In this document: in pieces, positions 11,201 through 22,035 of the stretch | Numbering within the stretch: position 1 is the stretch's first letter | How the letters are laid out: each line of letters begins with the position of its first letter | DNA from: Flaccisagitta enflata | Lineage: Eukaryota > Chaetognatha > Sagittoidea > Aphragmophora | DNA: 64,000 nt | Direction: 5' to 3' | NCBI GenBank assembly: GCA_965153355.1 | Contig: OZ231127.1 | Location: 65,162,001-65,226,000 of the forward strand | Made by a program: the position numbers and the translations under genes | The notes under the pieces: model-generated | What the model was told of the DNA's origin: nothing | What the model saw: the letters and a program-made list of their open reading frames with translations, nothing else | Database searches by the model: none

Positions 11201-14200
11201 ATGATTTTTGCTGTTCCAATTCTGATGTTACTTGCTGCAAATTTCTGCCTTCTTTTGACCATTTTGTGGGTTTTGTGTGCTAAAATCAACCAAGGAGGAA
11301 ACTCGTTGGAAAGCAGGTACATGTCCATTTTGTATGTATTCTATTTGGCGTATTATGAGTTGTGTTCCATGAAGACCAATTCTTTTACTCAAAATCATTG
11401 GCTAGCAAAGTATTGATTTTTAGTCGCATGCTACGCAACTCTACACTCCCGCTTTGTCGGTCCATCGTCTGTCCGTCTGCCCATTTGTTCGCCGGTCCGT
11501 CCATCACACTTTACTTTTTTGTTTTTTTGCGGTCTTTGGCTCACTACTGCTCTTGCCCAAATGATGCAGCGACCTCAATCATGGCCCCTGCCCACCCACA
11601 AACGACTGCAGTAGCTGAGTATCCGGCCCTTGTTATAAGATTTTCTGCTCAGGAACATGAAGAGACAAAAAGTATTTACCAGGCCGCTGGTGTTGTAGCA
11701 CATTTGACACACGTTGAAAAATTTGTCAGTTTTACAATTCTAAAGCTTTTTATTTTTGCTTGGGGAAACTCTTACTATTCTGTGAACTGTAATCAGGGCT
11801 TTTAAAGCTAATGATTAAGAGTCAACAGGAGGGGAACATTCTTAGCAAGCAGGTCTGAGTCCATTATGTATACTCTTTTTGACCATTTTGCTGGTGTTGT
11901 GCGCTACAATTAAACAAGGAGGAAACTCATTAGAGAGCAGGCATGAACTTTATTCTATGCATACACCAATTAATGAGAGCAGTTTTATGCATCCCTTTTT
12001 CCATTTTGTAAGTTTTATGCATTAGGGTCAAACGGGAAGGGTTCTTTCTTGTGAGTAGGTTTGAGAAAGTATTTTGTGCGTGGCTTTCTTTGTTTTATTT
12101 ATTTATTTTTTTTCTTAATTCTGTGAGGTGAGGTGAGGTTGATTTTGCAAGGTGGAAACTAATTGGTAAGCAGATTTAAACAATAGACTTGGGTCTCCTT
12201 TAGGCAAGCTCACAATCTAATCAGACCATTGGGTTATTTCTCAACTGCTGATGTCCATTTAAGTGGGGGTCATGCGTGAATCAAACTGGTAGGAGATTGT
12301 ATAGAAAGCATGTTTGAACTTTGACTTTTTCAGTCTATTTCATGCGCAAAATTGGCACAGGGTGAATCCTTTCTGCCAATTTTGTGTCTGTTTAGTCGGG
12401 GTCTATGTCAATATGAAACAATCAGGGGACTATCTAGAAAGCAGGTTTGAACTTACGGTTTTAGTCTATTCTGTGCGCTAAATTGGCACAGTGTGTATCC
12501 ATCTGCCAGTTTTGTGGGATTTTGTCCCTCCATGGGTCTTTGGTTAGCCCATTGGTGTGTCCATATTCGGCCAGAAGTCTCACTTGCAAAATTCCTAAAA
12601 AAAAAAAAAAAAATGGACCCATCCCAGATTTTTGCACAGGGGACCTAAAAGGCTGTAGAACAAGATTCTGATGTAAACATTTGACCTGACTTGAGACATT
12701 AAAAGAATGAAACGGTTTTTATTGCAAAAAACGGCTAATTTTCAAAAAAAAATGGTATAAAATGAAATGTTTTTGTCTTTTTTTTTACAGAAACATAAAG
12801 TCCCAATAGTAATTGATATTTGAGTGACTCTAGAACAACTTTGAATCGGTCTATGAGGTTCAAAAATAGCATTGAAATGCCCCAAAATGAAGAAATGACC
12901 TAAAAATTAAAAAATTGTCAGAACTGATGTTTTGGAACAGTTTCTTAGGGTAAAATATGCTGTCAGTATGAATTTCATCGATTTTCTTAAAAAAACATTG
13001 TGATAAGCGAAAAACGCAAAACCGCAATATGCAAATGAGGTCAAAGTGCGGTTTTTGCAAAAATGGCTTTGGAAAGTAAGACCTCAATTTTTTTTTGTGT
13101 TTTACTTCTAGCTTCTAGCTTCCCCCCTCTAAAGCCATTTTTTGCAAAAACCGCACTTTGATCTCATTTGCATATTGCGGTTTTGGTGTTTTTCTATTAT
13201 CACGGCTATGTTTTTTTAAGAAAATCGATGAAATTCATACTGACAGCATATTTCTCCCTAAGAAACTGTTCTAAATCATCAGTTTTGACAATTTTTTAAT
13301 TCTTAGGTCATTTCTTTAATTTTTGAGCATTTTAATGCTATTTTTGAACCTCATAGACCTATTAAAAATTGTTCTACATTCACTAAAATATCAATTACTA
13401 TTGGTACTTTATGTTTCTGCAAAAAAGGGCGCCAAAATATTTCATTTGATGCCATTTTTTTAGGAAAAATAGCTGTTTTTTGCACTAAAACCCGTTTCTT
13501 TTTTTTTTTTGGCTCAAGTTACCGGGTCATCCACCTGAGTTGTCGGATTATGTTAAGCTTTTACTCACAAATGGTAGCAGTCATGTATTTGAAATTGATC
13601 TAGTCTTAAAGAGTATACTTTGACGTTTTTTGTATCAAAATTTCATCCATTTTGGTCAAGCAGTTTGTCTGTTGTATTGATTTGAAGGAAAAGCTGATGT
13701 TCTCCAATTGGACAAATTTTTCATGAAAATCAAGAATACTGGTTGCCTTCATTTTCAATATTTTTTTAACAAAATCATTCCAAAGAGACAAGATTAGTCT
13801 TGAACTAAAGATGAATTTGAAGAAAAATACTTAATTAGTTTGAATCATCTATAATTCAAGGCTTATCTAGATAAGTAGCTCAGATTGTTCAAAAATGAAA
13901 TGAAATGTTGACATAAAAAACTTTGGATTTTGATGGAAAATCTGCTCAGTGGGGAAACATGAGGTTTTACTTCAAATCCATGTAAAAGACAAACTACTTG
14001 ACCAAAATGGATGAAATTTTGATACAAAAATGTCAATACTACTTTAGGACTAGATAATTTCAATTATATGACTTCAGGCATCAAAGAGTGAAAGCTTAAC
14101 ATAATCCGACAACTCCGGTGGATGACCCGGTAGGTCAAAATGAACATCAGAATCTTGTTCTACAGCCTTTTTAGGTCCCCTGTGCAAAAATCTGGGATGG

Positions 14201-15836
14201 GTCCATTTTTTTTTTTCATAACCCTTAAAATTGAGATTTTCTCCATCGAGATTCCTGGCCGATATTGATCTAATTTGAACGTGAACGCCATTCCACCCCT
14301 GCCCCCCTCCCATATCCGCGATCATATTGTTATCAAATGTTACATCTTTATCATCAGGCAATATTGGAAGGCTTTTAAGGCGGTTTTGTTCCTATGGCAT
14401 CTTTTTGGCCTAAATTACATTCTTTTCATCACGCATCCTAAAAATAAGGACTGGGAAACCGCTTTCAGGTGCAGAGATTCATTCACTAATTCATTTATGC
14501 ATTCATTCATTCATTTATTTATTCATTCATTCATTCATTCATTCATTTATTCATTCATTCATTCACTCATTCATTCATTCATTCATTCATTAATTGAATT
14601 CATTCAGTCATTCATTTGTAAATGGATTGATTCATTGATTGATTTATTGATTGATTGATTCATTCATTCATTCATTCATTCATTCATTCATTCATTCATT
14701 TTTTCATTCATTCATTCATTCATTCATTTATTCATTCTCAAGGATATTCAATGGCGTGATGGAAGGGAGCCAAGGATTTTTCGTCTCCACTTTCTTCTGT
14801 TTCATCAACAAGGAAGTTTCGGAGGTGAGTTGCAAATGGGAGCTAAGGGCGAGTTTCTGGCTATGACAACAAACGCAGACATTCCGTTAATTGCGTTTTC
14901 AGCGTGAACACATTAATTACACATTAGTTTCTGGGGTGAGTTGCAATTGGGAGCTAAGGGCGTGGTTCTGGTAATGACAACAAACGCAAACATTCCCGTT
15001 AATCGCGTTTTCAGCGTGAATACATTAATTTCACATTAGTTTCAGAGGTAAGTTGCAATTGGGAGCTAAGGGTGTGTTTCTAGTTATGACAACAAACGCA
15101 AACATTCCCATTAATCGCGTTTTTGGCGTGAATACATTAATTACACATTAGTTTCAGAGGTTAGTTGCAATTGGGAGCTAAGGGTGTGTTTCTAGTAATG
15201 ACAACAAACACAGACATTCCTGTTAATCGCGTTTTCAGCGTGAATACATTAATTTCACATTAGTTTCAGAGGTAAGTTGCACTTGGGAGCTAAGGGTGTG
15301 TTTCTAGTTATGACAACAAACGCAAACATTCCCATTAATCGCGTTTTTGGCGTGAATACATTAATTACACATTAGTTTCAGAGGTTAGTTGCAATTGGGA
15401 GCTAAGGGTGTGTTTCTAGTAATGACAACAAACACAGACATTCCCGTTAATCGCGTTTTCAGCGTGAATACATTAATTTCACATTAGTTTCAGAGGTAAG
15501 TTGCAATTGGGAGCTAAGGGTGTGTTTCTAGTAATGACAACAAACGCAGACATTCCCGTTAACCGCGTTTTTAGCGTGAATACATTAATTACACATTAGT
15601 TTCAGAGGTAAGTTGCAATTGGGAGCTAAGGGCGTGTTTCTAGTAATGACAACAAACACTTATATTCCTGTTAATCTTGTTTTCAGTGTGAACACATTAA
15701 TTACACATTAGTTTCAGAGATAAGTTGCAATTGAATTGGGAGCTAAGGGCATGTTTCTGGTAATGACAACAAACGCATACATTCCCGTTAATTTCGTTTT
15801 CAGCGTGAACACATTTATGTCAACTGCCCCACGTGA
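11201..15836 (+). CDS. Class B (secretin-family) GPCR, exons for TM5, TM6 and TM7 plus candidate tail cassettes
   Basis: Three exons are clear. Exon 11201-11316 (acceptor CTTCACTTCCAAG, donor GTACAT) encodes TM5: MIFAVPILMLLAANFCLLLT then ILWVLCAKINQGG. Exon 14358-14468 (acceptor TTTATCATCAG, donor GTGCAG) encodes TM6: YWKAFKAVLFLWHLFGLNYI then LFITHPKNKDWETAF. Exon 14743-14824 (acceptor ATTCTCAAG, donor GTGAGT) encodes TM7: IFNGVMEG, then SQGFFVSTFFCFINKEVSE, close to the QGFFVxxxxCFxNxEV signature of CRH/secretin-type receptors. Both junctions are phase 2 and each rebuilds an Arg codon, strong support for splicing. Downstream, 33-nt phase-0 blocks (REYINFTLVSE-like) repeat, and the last (15804-15836) ends in TGA. 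An AATAAA lies at about 16388. The usual basic helix 8 after the N-x-E-V motif is missing. TM1-TM4 and the hormone-binding domain are not found in the window. The receptor family is well supported; use of the tail cassettes is inference. Confidence 0.75.
11419..11637 (-). repeat. SINE-like element inside the GPCR TM5-TM6 intron
   Basis: TTTTTAGTCGCATGCTACGC, CCGCTTTGTCGGTCC, CACTTTACTTTTTTG, TGCTCTTGCCCAAATG, CCCCTGCCCACCCAC and TATCCGGCCCTTGTT in order. Confidence 0.7.
11800..12450 (+). repeat. Decayed tandem copies of the TM5 exon end and its donor site
   Basis: Blocks resembling the 3' end of the TM5 exon (AAACTCGTTGGAAAGCAG then GT) end at about 11852, 11940, 12058, 12173, 12310 and 12443, spaced 88-137 bp. 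The second copy (11876-11940) stays open in the exon frame as LTILLVLCATIKQGGNSLES. It differs from the exon by about six silent and three replacement changes, but its donor is GC. The other copies carry stops or lost donors. Confidence 0.65.
12593..14215. mobile_element. Nested palindromic (foldback) elements in the GPCR intron
   Basis: The outer arms are 12610-12695 plus 13540-13690, inverted at 13965-14215 (for example CACAGGGGACCTAAAAGGCT against AGCCTTTTTAGGTCCCCTGT). An inner palindrome (about 12700-13535; arms about 380 bp, 30-40 bp spacer) interrupts the left outer arm. Its ends are ACTTGAG and CTCAAGT, and the right outer arm preserves the uninterrupted sequence GACCTACCGGG. The arms share GCAAAAACCGCACTTTGA / TCAAAGTGCGGTTTTTGC. 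No transposase is present. Confidence 0.8.
14477..14738. repeat. (CATT)n microsatellite in the TM6-TM7 intron
   Basis: It fills nearly the whole 274-bp intron between the TM6 and TM7 exons. Confidence 0.95.
14825..15803 (+). repeat. 112-bp tandem array of intron plus 33-nt exon-like units
   Basis: AGTTGCAA landmarks fall at 14828, 14939, 15051, 15163, 15275, 15387, 15499, 15611 and 15723, so the period is 111-112 bp. Each unit has a donor-like GTGAGT or GTAAGT, about 79 bp of intron-like sequence ending in CGCGTTTTCAG, and a 33-nt open block. Blocks lie at 14903, 15015, 15127, 15239, 15351, 15463, 15575, 15687 and 15804 (starts). Blocks 3 and 5 have lost the acceptor AG (TTTTTGG), and block 8 has lost its donor (ATAAGT). 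Confidence 0.9.
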
Positions 15837-16017
15837 CAGTGAGCAAAGCATAGGAGTGTGTTAATGTGAGTGAACAAACATAGCGATCAACCAAGTCTGT
15901 TTCTACTTGTAACCATCCCGTTCCTAACGGTGCTCACGCGATCGCTCGGATCTGTTTGCTCATTTCCACCGCTCACTCACTTCGTCTACTTCGCTCTTGT
16001 GAAAGAGTGGAATCGTA

Positions 16018-16591
16018 ACAGGGTGTGCAAAATTATCCGCAATTCGCACTTAATTTTCTTAAAAACCAAAGAGGATAATGATTTTTAAAAGCATAAGTAG
16101 CACGTATAAAAAAGTTGGGTTTTTTGTATTCAAAACTAAAATAAAAAAAGTCAAGGATACAACTTTTTAGGTAAATTTCATAGTAATGAAACACTCCTTA
16201 AAAAGATTAATCAAAATGTCTGTTATCAATTTTTCTTGTACTTTAAGCCTAATTCATTTGCTTTATTGAAATCCATTCTTAGGGATATAATTAACCTCCT
16301 TCAGCATGGCATGTGCCTTGCAAAGAAAATCATTTTTGAGCAGTCACAAATACAATAACCTATGATTTTATAACCTTTTTGCCAATGAAATAAAATCCTG
16401 TCAAAACCAAAATCTTTGCTTCAAATCATTTGACCCCCATAGTGACAAGGGGGATAGAAAATACCTGCAATCAATTCTAGTCTCTAGCATGACTAACTGG
16501 AGCACTCTTATCAAAATTTCATAGTGCTGAGTCACTTATAGGTACATTTTTTTTTCCATGAAGCAATTGCAGATAATTTTGCACACCCTGT
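16018..16591. mobile_element. MITE with 28-bp terminal inverted repeats and TA duplication
   Basis: The ends ACAGGGTGTGCAAAATTATC at 16018 and its complement ending at 16591 match over about 26-28 bp with one mismatch. TA flanks both sides (16016-16017 and 16592-16593), the signature of Tc1/mariner-superfamily elements. It is 574 bp long and has no coding frame. It lies just downstream of the GPCR array and contains that gene's AATAAA candidates. Confidence 0.8.
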
Positions 16592-16629
16592 TATTGTCTG
16601 TATATTCTTGATTGTCTCGTCGCTGGAAA

Positions 16630-17005
16630 AGAGAGAATAGTCGCAATAGCGTCAGATGGTCAGCGGTACCCGTGCCCTGCTGGAGTAGTTTTTTCATTAA
16701 GATTGAGGGAGGATGCAGGGCAGCAGCCGCAAAGGGGTCGATGACCTATTTCATCCTCCTTCTCCTCCTCCTCCTAAAAGCCAAGGGGGGGGGGATGGCC
16801 AGATAAAAGACATAAGAGAAATAGGCAGATTTTGAAAAATTTGACATGATTGCAGAATTTTTCAGAATTTGGTAGACGCAGCTAGCAGGTGGGGATGGAG
16901 GAGAAGAAGGAGAAGAAGAAGGAGAAGAAGAAGGATGAAATTCCCCATATGTGTGAAAGCAAAGGTCATCGAATCCTTCGGGAGGGCCACTGCCCAAAAA
17001 GCGAA
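16630..17005. repeat. Foldback unit (short)
   Basis: Starts with the module GTCAGATGGTCAGCGGTACC. It then has CAGCAGCCGCAAAGGGGTCG and a TCC-rich arm, followed by the inverted arm GAGAAGAAGAAGGA, CCCCATATGTGTGAAAGCAA and GGGCCACTGCCCAAAAAGC. Confidence 0.6.
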
Positions 17006-17267
17006 AGATAGATAGACAGACAGACAGACAGAAAAAGAGAAAGAGCGATATGTTTTTAATGTTTTTGAGGCGAGGACCCTCTGCGTTGCATATTTGGTGA
17101 AAGAAAGTCATAAACAAAAGTCATAAAAACGCTTTTGCTTGAACGAATCCAATGTCTTCGTCTTGCACATCGTGAATGTTTGATGCGCAAACAAACAAAA
17201 AAAGAAATCGTCAGGAAGATCAGATTCTCATAAGCTGAAATATCATTTTAGCTGTTTTTTTTTAGTC

Positions 17268-17413
17268 GCAGACACGCGACTCTACACCTTGCCGTGTCGG
17301 TTGGTCCGTCGGTCCGTCTGTCGGTCCATCATATTTCTGAATTGCGAGCGGTTTTTGCATTTCTGCTCCTGCCCAACCGTCCGCGACTGTCCGCCGTGTA
17401 TCCGGCCTTGTTG
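17268..17413 (-). repeat. SINE-like element
   Basis: TTAGTCGCAGACACGCGACT to CCGTGTATCCGGCCTTGTT, with a short body. Confidence 0.7.
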
Positions 17414-17652
17414 TTTGTCTGTCTTTATGACGTGCTGAAATTTGACCTGAAAGAATGAACCCGCAGAGTGAAGATACCGTTTATATTACCATTTTTGCTT
17501 TGGTCATTGAATTGATCATTCTTTTAGAATTTATGTATGTACACTTAAAAAATTTTGAAGGGACAAAAAAGTGAAAAAAAAAATGATAACCATTTCATTA
17601 AGTGCTCGCACAGAACTAGCAAATTAGCATAGAAAATCAAAATATAAAAAAA

Positions 17653-18055
17653 CAAGGCCAACATTCATAAGTCGCAAGCGGGACATAAATAACTTAGGAT
17701 GACACAAATTGACTTAAAATGAATTAAGATGACTAAAATGACTTAAAAAGACATAAATTGATGATAAATGACTTAAATGACTAAATTGACTTAAATCGAC
17801 TAAACTGACTTAAGTGAGTCAATATAACGTAAAATGACTGAAAATGACTTACAATGACTTAGAATGACAAAGAATGACTGAGACTGACTTGGAATGACTT
17901 AGAATGACTAAAAATCACCTAGTTGACTTAGAATAACTAAAAGTAATAAAAAAATAAAGTTTGACCAACGGACCGACAGACCGACGGACCGATGGATGGA
18001 ATGATGGACGGATGGACAGACAAAGCAGGTTTTAGAGTCGCGTGCACGCAACTAG
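17653..18055 (+). repeat. SINE-like variant with 10-bp GACTTAAAAT minisatellite body
   Basis: Head ACAAGGCCAACATTCATAAG and TCGCAAGCGGGAC, about 240 bp of degenerate TGACTTAAAA repeats, AAAGTTTGACCAACGGACCG, then the tail GAGTCGCGTGCACGCAACTA. The same design in the opposite orientation occurs at 21830-22035 and 59297-59640. Confidence 0.65.
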
Positions 18056-18344
18056 AAAGAACATAGCCTGATCCTGTTCTTGTTTTGTTGATATTTCGAT
18101 TTTCTATGCAAATTTGATATTCTGTGTGGGTCATGGTGCAATGACAAAACCGGAGTTTTACTGCATTCCACTATATCTTTAAAAAAATTCATAACTCATC
18201 TGGCTTGGGTAGCAAATATCTTGGTAATTTTCAGCTTGTCTTATAAAGTTAAATGGCTTGACTGTTCCCTCTTTGCGTCGTTTATTTCGTTCTGTGCTTC
18301 TTGGAAATATGGAAAGCATTTTTCCAATTTTCATATACTTTCGT

Positions 18345-18915
18345 TTTTGGGCAGCGGCCCCGAATGGGTCGATGACCTATGCTTTCACACCTATGGGGGA
18401 TTTTCTCTTCCTCCTTCCCGTAAAATCCCAGTCTCAAGGCCCAAATTTTGGTCTCGAGGCCCATATCCCGGTCTTGAGGCCCAAATCCCTGCCTCAAGGC
18501 CCAAATCCTAGTCTCAAGGCAAAATTGCTAGCCTGGAGGCCCAGATTTCAGTCATGAAGCCCAAATCTCAGCCTCAAGGTCAAAATCTCAGCCAAGAGGC
18601 CCAGATCCCAGCTCGGGGCCAAAATATCAGCCTAGAGGCTAGGATTTGGGCCTTGAAACTAGGATTTGGGCCTTGAGGCTGGGATTTGGGCCTCAAGACT
18701 GGGATTTGGGGCTGAGACCAAAATTGGGCCACCCTGAGGAGGGAAGTAAGAAAGGAAGGGAGGGAGGAGGAGGAGGAGGAGAAAGAGGAGGAAAATCCCC
18801 ATAAGTGTGAAAGCATAGGTCATCGACCCATTCAGGGCAGCTGCTCCTGCTCCTCTCAATTTCAACCATAACCACTCAGGCAGGGCACGGGTACCGCTGA
18901 CCATCTGACGCTTTT
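18345..18915. repeat. Foldback element with about 20-bp minisatellite core
   Basis: Left arm GGGCAGCGGCCCCGAATGGG, TCGATGACCTATGCTTTCAC. The core repeats AAATCCCAGTCTCAAGGCCC, changing strand near 18600. Right arm CCCCATAAGTGTGAAAGCAT, GGTCATCGACCCATTCAGGG. The end module ACGGGTACCGCTGACCATCT follows at 18885. Confidence 0.75.
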
Positions 18916-19125
18916 GCGACTATTTTGTTTGTATGTTCATTAATTTAGTTTCCATTTGATCAGGCTTTGCGACGCGAATGGCGACGTTGGAATTCAAGAC
19001 GTCATCTCAATTTAACAAATCAACATCTGGCCAATTTACGTTCAAAATCTCAAACAAGCGTCATGTTCTTAAATCATGTTAGTCTTGTCTCATGTACCTT
19101 TTGGGTCATTCAAATGCCGTGTAAT

Positions 19126-19227
19126 CAGCCCTGATCTTAGTGATTTTTTTGAGCGGGCCAGTCGGGCCCGCTCCCATCAAATTTGAAGCGTGCCCGACGG
19201 AAACAAGGCCCACGACATATCTACTGT

Positions 19228-19323
<96 letters not shown>

Positions 19324-19470
19324 ACAAGAAGAAAGGTAAAACAGAGGGAAAGACGAAATAGGGAAAAGAGAAAGAAGAGGAAAGAATGAAAAAAAGAAAA
19401 GAGGAAAGAAAGAAAGAAAAAGAGAGAAAAAGAGAAAAAAAAGAAAGAAAGGGAGAGATAAGGAAGGGGA

Positions 19471-19538
<68 letters not shown>

Positions 19539-19811
19539 AAAAAAAAAAAGAAAGAAAGAAAGAAAAACAGAAATGGAGGAAGGAGGGAAAGAAGGTTGGC
19601 AAAAAAGGAAAGAAAAAAAACCAGTTGCTCAAACTTTAAATGTATTCCGGCCCGAGGGGCCTAGGGGCATGAGGCCTGATAGGTGGGAGGGGGGGAATAA
19701 ACATATAAACATACAAACAGAGTGACAAATAAGAATGGAAGTCCCCCTGTGTTAAACAGGAGTTCGTCTTAACAGGGTTGCTGAAAAAAAAATTGATGTT
19801 TCTTTAAAATA

Positions 19812-19903
<92 letters not shown>

Positions 19904-20013
19904 AAGAGAGAAAGAAAGAGAGAAAGAAGAGAGAAAGAAAGAAACAAACAAAGAATGAAAGAAAGAAAGAAAGAAAGAAAGAGAGAAAGAAGGGAGAAAG
20001 AGAGAAAGAAGGG

Positions 20014-20056
<43 letters not shown>

Positions 20057-20255
20057 AAAAGAAAAGAAAGAAAGAAAGAAAGAAAGAAAAGAGAGAGTGG
20101 GAAACATAAGTGATACAAAAAAATCAATATACCACATCCGTATTAATGAAGCTAACTACGGGGGGGCCCGCCGGGCCCGCAGGGAGAAAAACTTGCGGGC
20201 CCGACAGCAAAATGGTGGGCCTCAGGCCCGCGGGCCCGCTCTAAGATCAGGGCTG
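19126..20255. mobile_element. Non-autonomous hAT-type element with simple-repeat interior
   Basis: A perfect 15-bp terminal inverted repeat CAGCCCTGATCTTAG (19126-19140, inverted at 20241-20255) is flanked by a perfect 8-bp duplication CGTGTAAT (19118-19125 and 20256-20263). An 8-bp duplication with CAG-type ends is typical of the hAT superfamily. Subterminal GGGCCCGC-rich blocks occur on both sides. The interior holds (GA)n at 19231-19320 and 19859-19898 and (GAAA)n at about 19380-19560 and 19810-20090. No transposase frame is present. Confidence 0.85.
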
Positions 20256-20559
20256 CGTGTAATACAGGGTGTTCAATCTCAAAGTGGGAAAAGTAAAAAG
20301 CTTACATTTCTAAATGCACTAAGTCAGTGATTTTAAACCATTTTTCTCTTGTAATATTATAATTGATGTTTTTCTGTACAAGTTTCATTGGTCTAGCTTT
20401 AATAGTTTGTCCACAACATCAATTTGAAGTAAAACAAGCACAGTGGGAACCCTATTTAACGACCTTGAAGGGACTGGAGAATTTTGCCACAAACCGAGTA
20501 AGCAGCAACTTAATTTATACTTTAGATGGCAGAATAGTTTTGAAATACACTTTGTTATT

Positions 20560-20660
20560 TGTATAACAGATGTGCATGGCCCCGGCGCTTTTTGAAATTG
20601 AAATATGACTTTGCTTTTTAACCCTCCAAATAGCACCCCCTTTGAATTAAAGATATACTA
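20560..20660. repeat. Dispersed repeat shared with 36250-36330
   Basis: The block GGCCCCGGCGCTTTTTGAAA, then TTTAACCCTCCAAATAGCAC, is found inverted at 36250-36330 (GGGGGTGCTAATTGGAGGG, TTTCAAAAGCGCCCGGGGGC). Confidence 0.55.
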
Positions 20661-20837
20661 TTATTCGATCTTTCTTTTTCATGAAAGGCAATCAAGATGC
20701 TAAATTTGACTTGAAATAGAGATACTCATTGCATATATCTGTTAAAAGGTCAGTGAAAATAGCTCATTGTGCTGTGTTTTTACATCATTTTACTTTGTAT
20801 TTCTATGCAAATGTTTTCTGAAGAGTGTGACACTAAG

Positions 20838-21300
20838 AAAACAAGGCCAACACCTATAAGTCGCATAAAAGTAGACAAAGATAACTGAATTGACCTTGGC
20901 TCTCATTGTATCACTCCTTATTGGCTTAATCCAGACCTAAAGTTCAGACTTAAACCAGACTTAAAACCAGACTAAAACAGACTTAAACCAGACTTTAACC
21001 AGACTTAAACCAGACTTAAACCAGACTAAAACCAGACTTAAACCAGACTTAAACCAGACTTAAACCAGACTTAAACCAGACTTAATCCAGACTTGTGACC
21101 AGACTTAGACCAGGGATTCTGTGTTCAGAGCCAACATTCAGATGCCTAGATCAGACTTTAGACTAGACTTCAGAATCTAGAGCCTGGGACTGGGGACTAT
21201 GACCTACATCATATCTCAGATCCTGAGAACTGTGACCAGAGACTTTGGGGTTCAGACTTGCACGTACTTGTAGATTCCAGACTTAGACCAGACTTAGTCA
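20838..21300 (+). repeat. SINE-like head followed by CAGACTTAAAC minisatellite
   Basis: ACAAGGCCAACACCTATAAG and TCGC, then many copies of a 10-14 bp unit CAGACTTAAAC, with no tail seen. Confidence 0.6.
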
Positions 21301-21551
21301 CTCCTTCTACTCGATGAGTGAGTTTGTGTCTGCGTTTGTGTGCGTTTGAGTACGTGTTCGTCAGCAATCAGGATGTTATAAATTCTGTTTCCTCAAGCTA
21401 TCAGCCTCTTATGTACTCTGTATTGATTCCAATTGAGTGTTTTCTCTACGAGCCTTCATTATCGGTGTTTAACCGTCAGTCGCGTGCGGGCGGGCTGGGG
21501 CAGTGATAGAGGTCTCCGGGGCATTTGGACAGGAACCGTTAGTTCAAAAAA

Positions 21552-21658
<107 letters not shown>

Positions 21659-21829
21659 TTTGTTTCTGTGTGTTGGAGAAAAAACTTCTACATAATGTTG
21701 TATAATGTCTGTATAATTTAGGTATTCACTATTCAAAAATATCCATAACGACTTTGGCACGACACAGAATGCCTAGTACTGTATATAGGAAAAAAGAACG
21801 GGTTCCCCTTTGCAGAAGTGACCGGTTTT

Positions 21830-22035
21830 TAGTCGCGTGCACGCGACTCTACACCCTGCTTTGTCCGTCGGTCGGTCGGTCGGTCGGTCGGTCTGTCGGT
21901 CCATCACACTTTTACTTTTTTTATCAATTCTATTTCTTTACGTCATTTAAAGTCATTTAAGAGTATGCTGAGTCATTCTAAGTTATTCTAAGTCAATCTG
22001 TAAGTCTCGCTCGCGACTTATGGGTGTTGGCCTTG
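21830..22035 (-). repeat. SINE-like variant with likely target-site duplication
   Basis: TAGTCGCGTGCACGCGACTC, CTTTGTCCGTCGGTCGG, AAGTCATTT repeats, CTCGCTCGCGACTTATGGGT and GTTGGCCTTGTT in order. AGAAGTGACC occurs just outside both ends (21814-21823 and 22040-22049), with matching T-runs, suggesting a retroposition duplication of about 15 bp. Confidence 0.7.

Noticed and set aside
14825-15836. CRISPR-like interpretation of the 112-bp array
   Set aside because: Whole units are repeated without unique spacers, the genome is eukaryotic, and the unit matches a splice-donor and acceptor layout.
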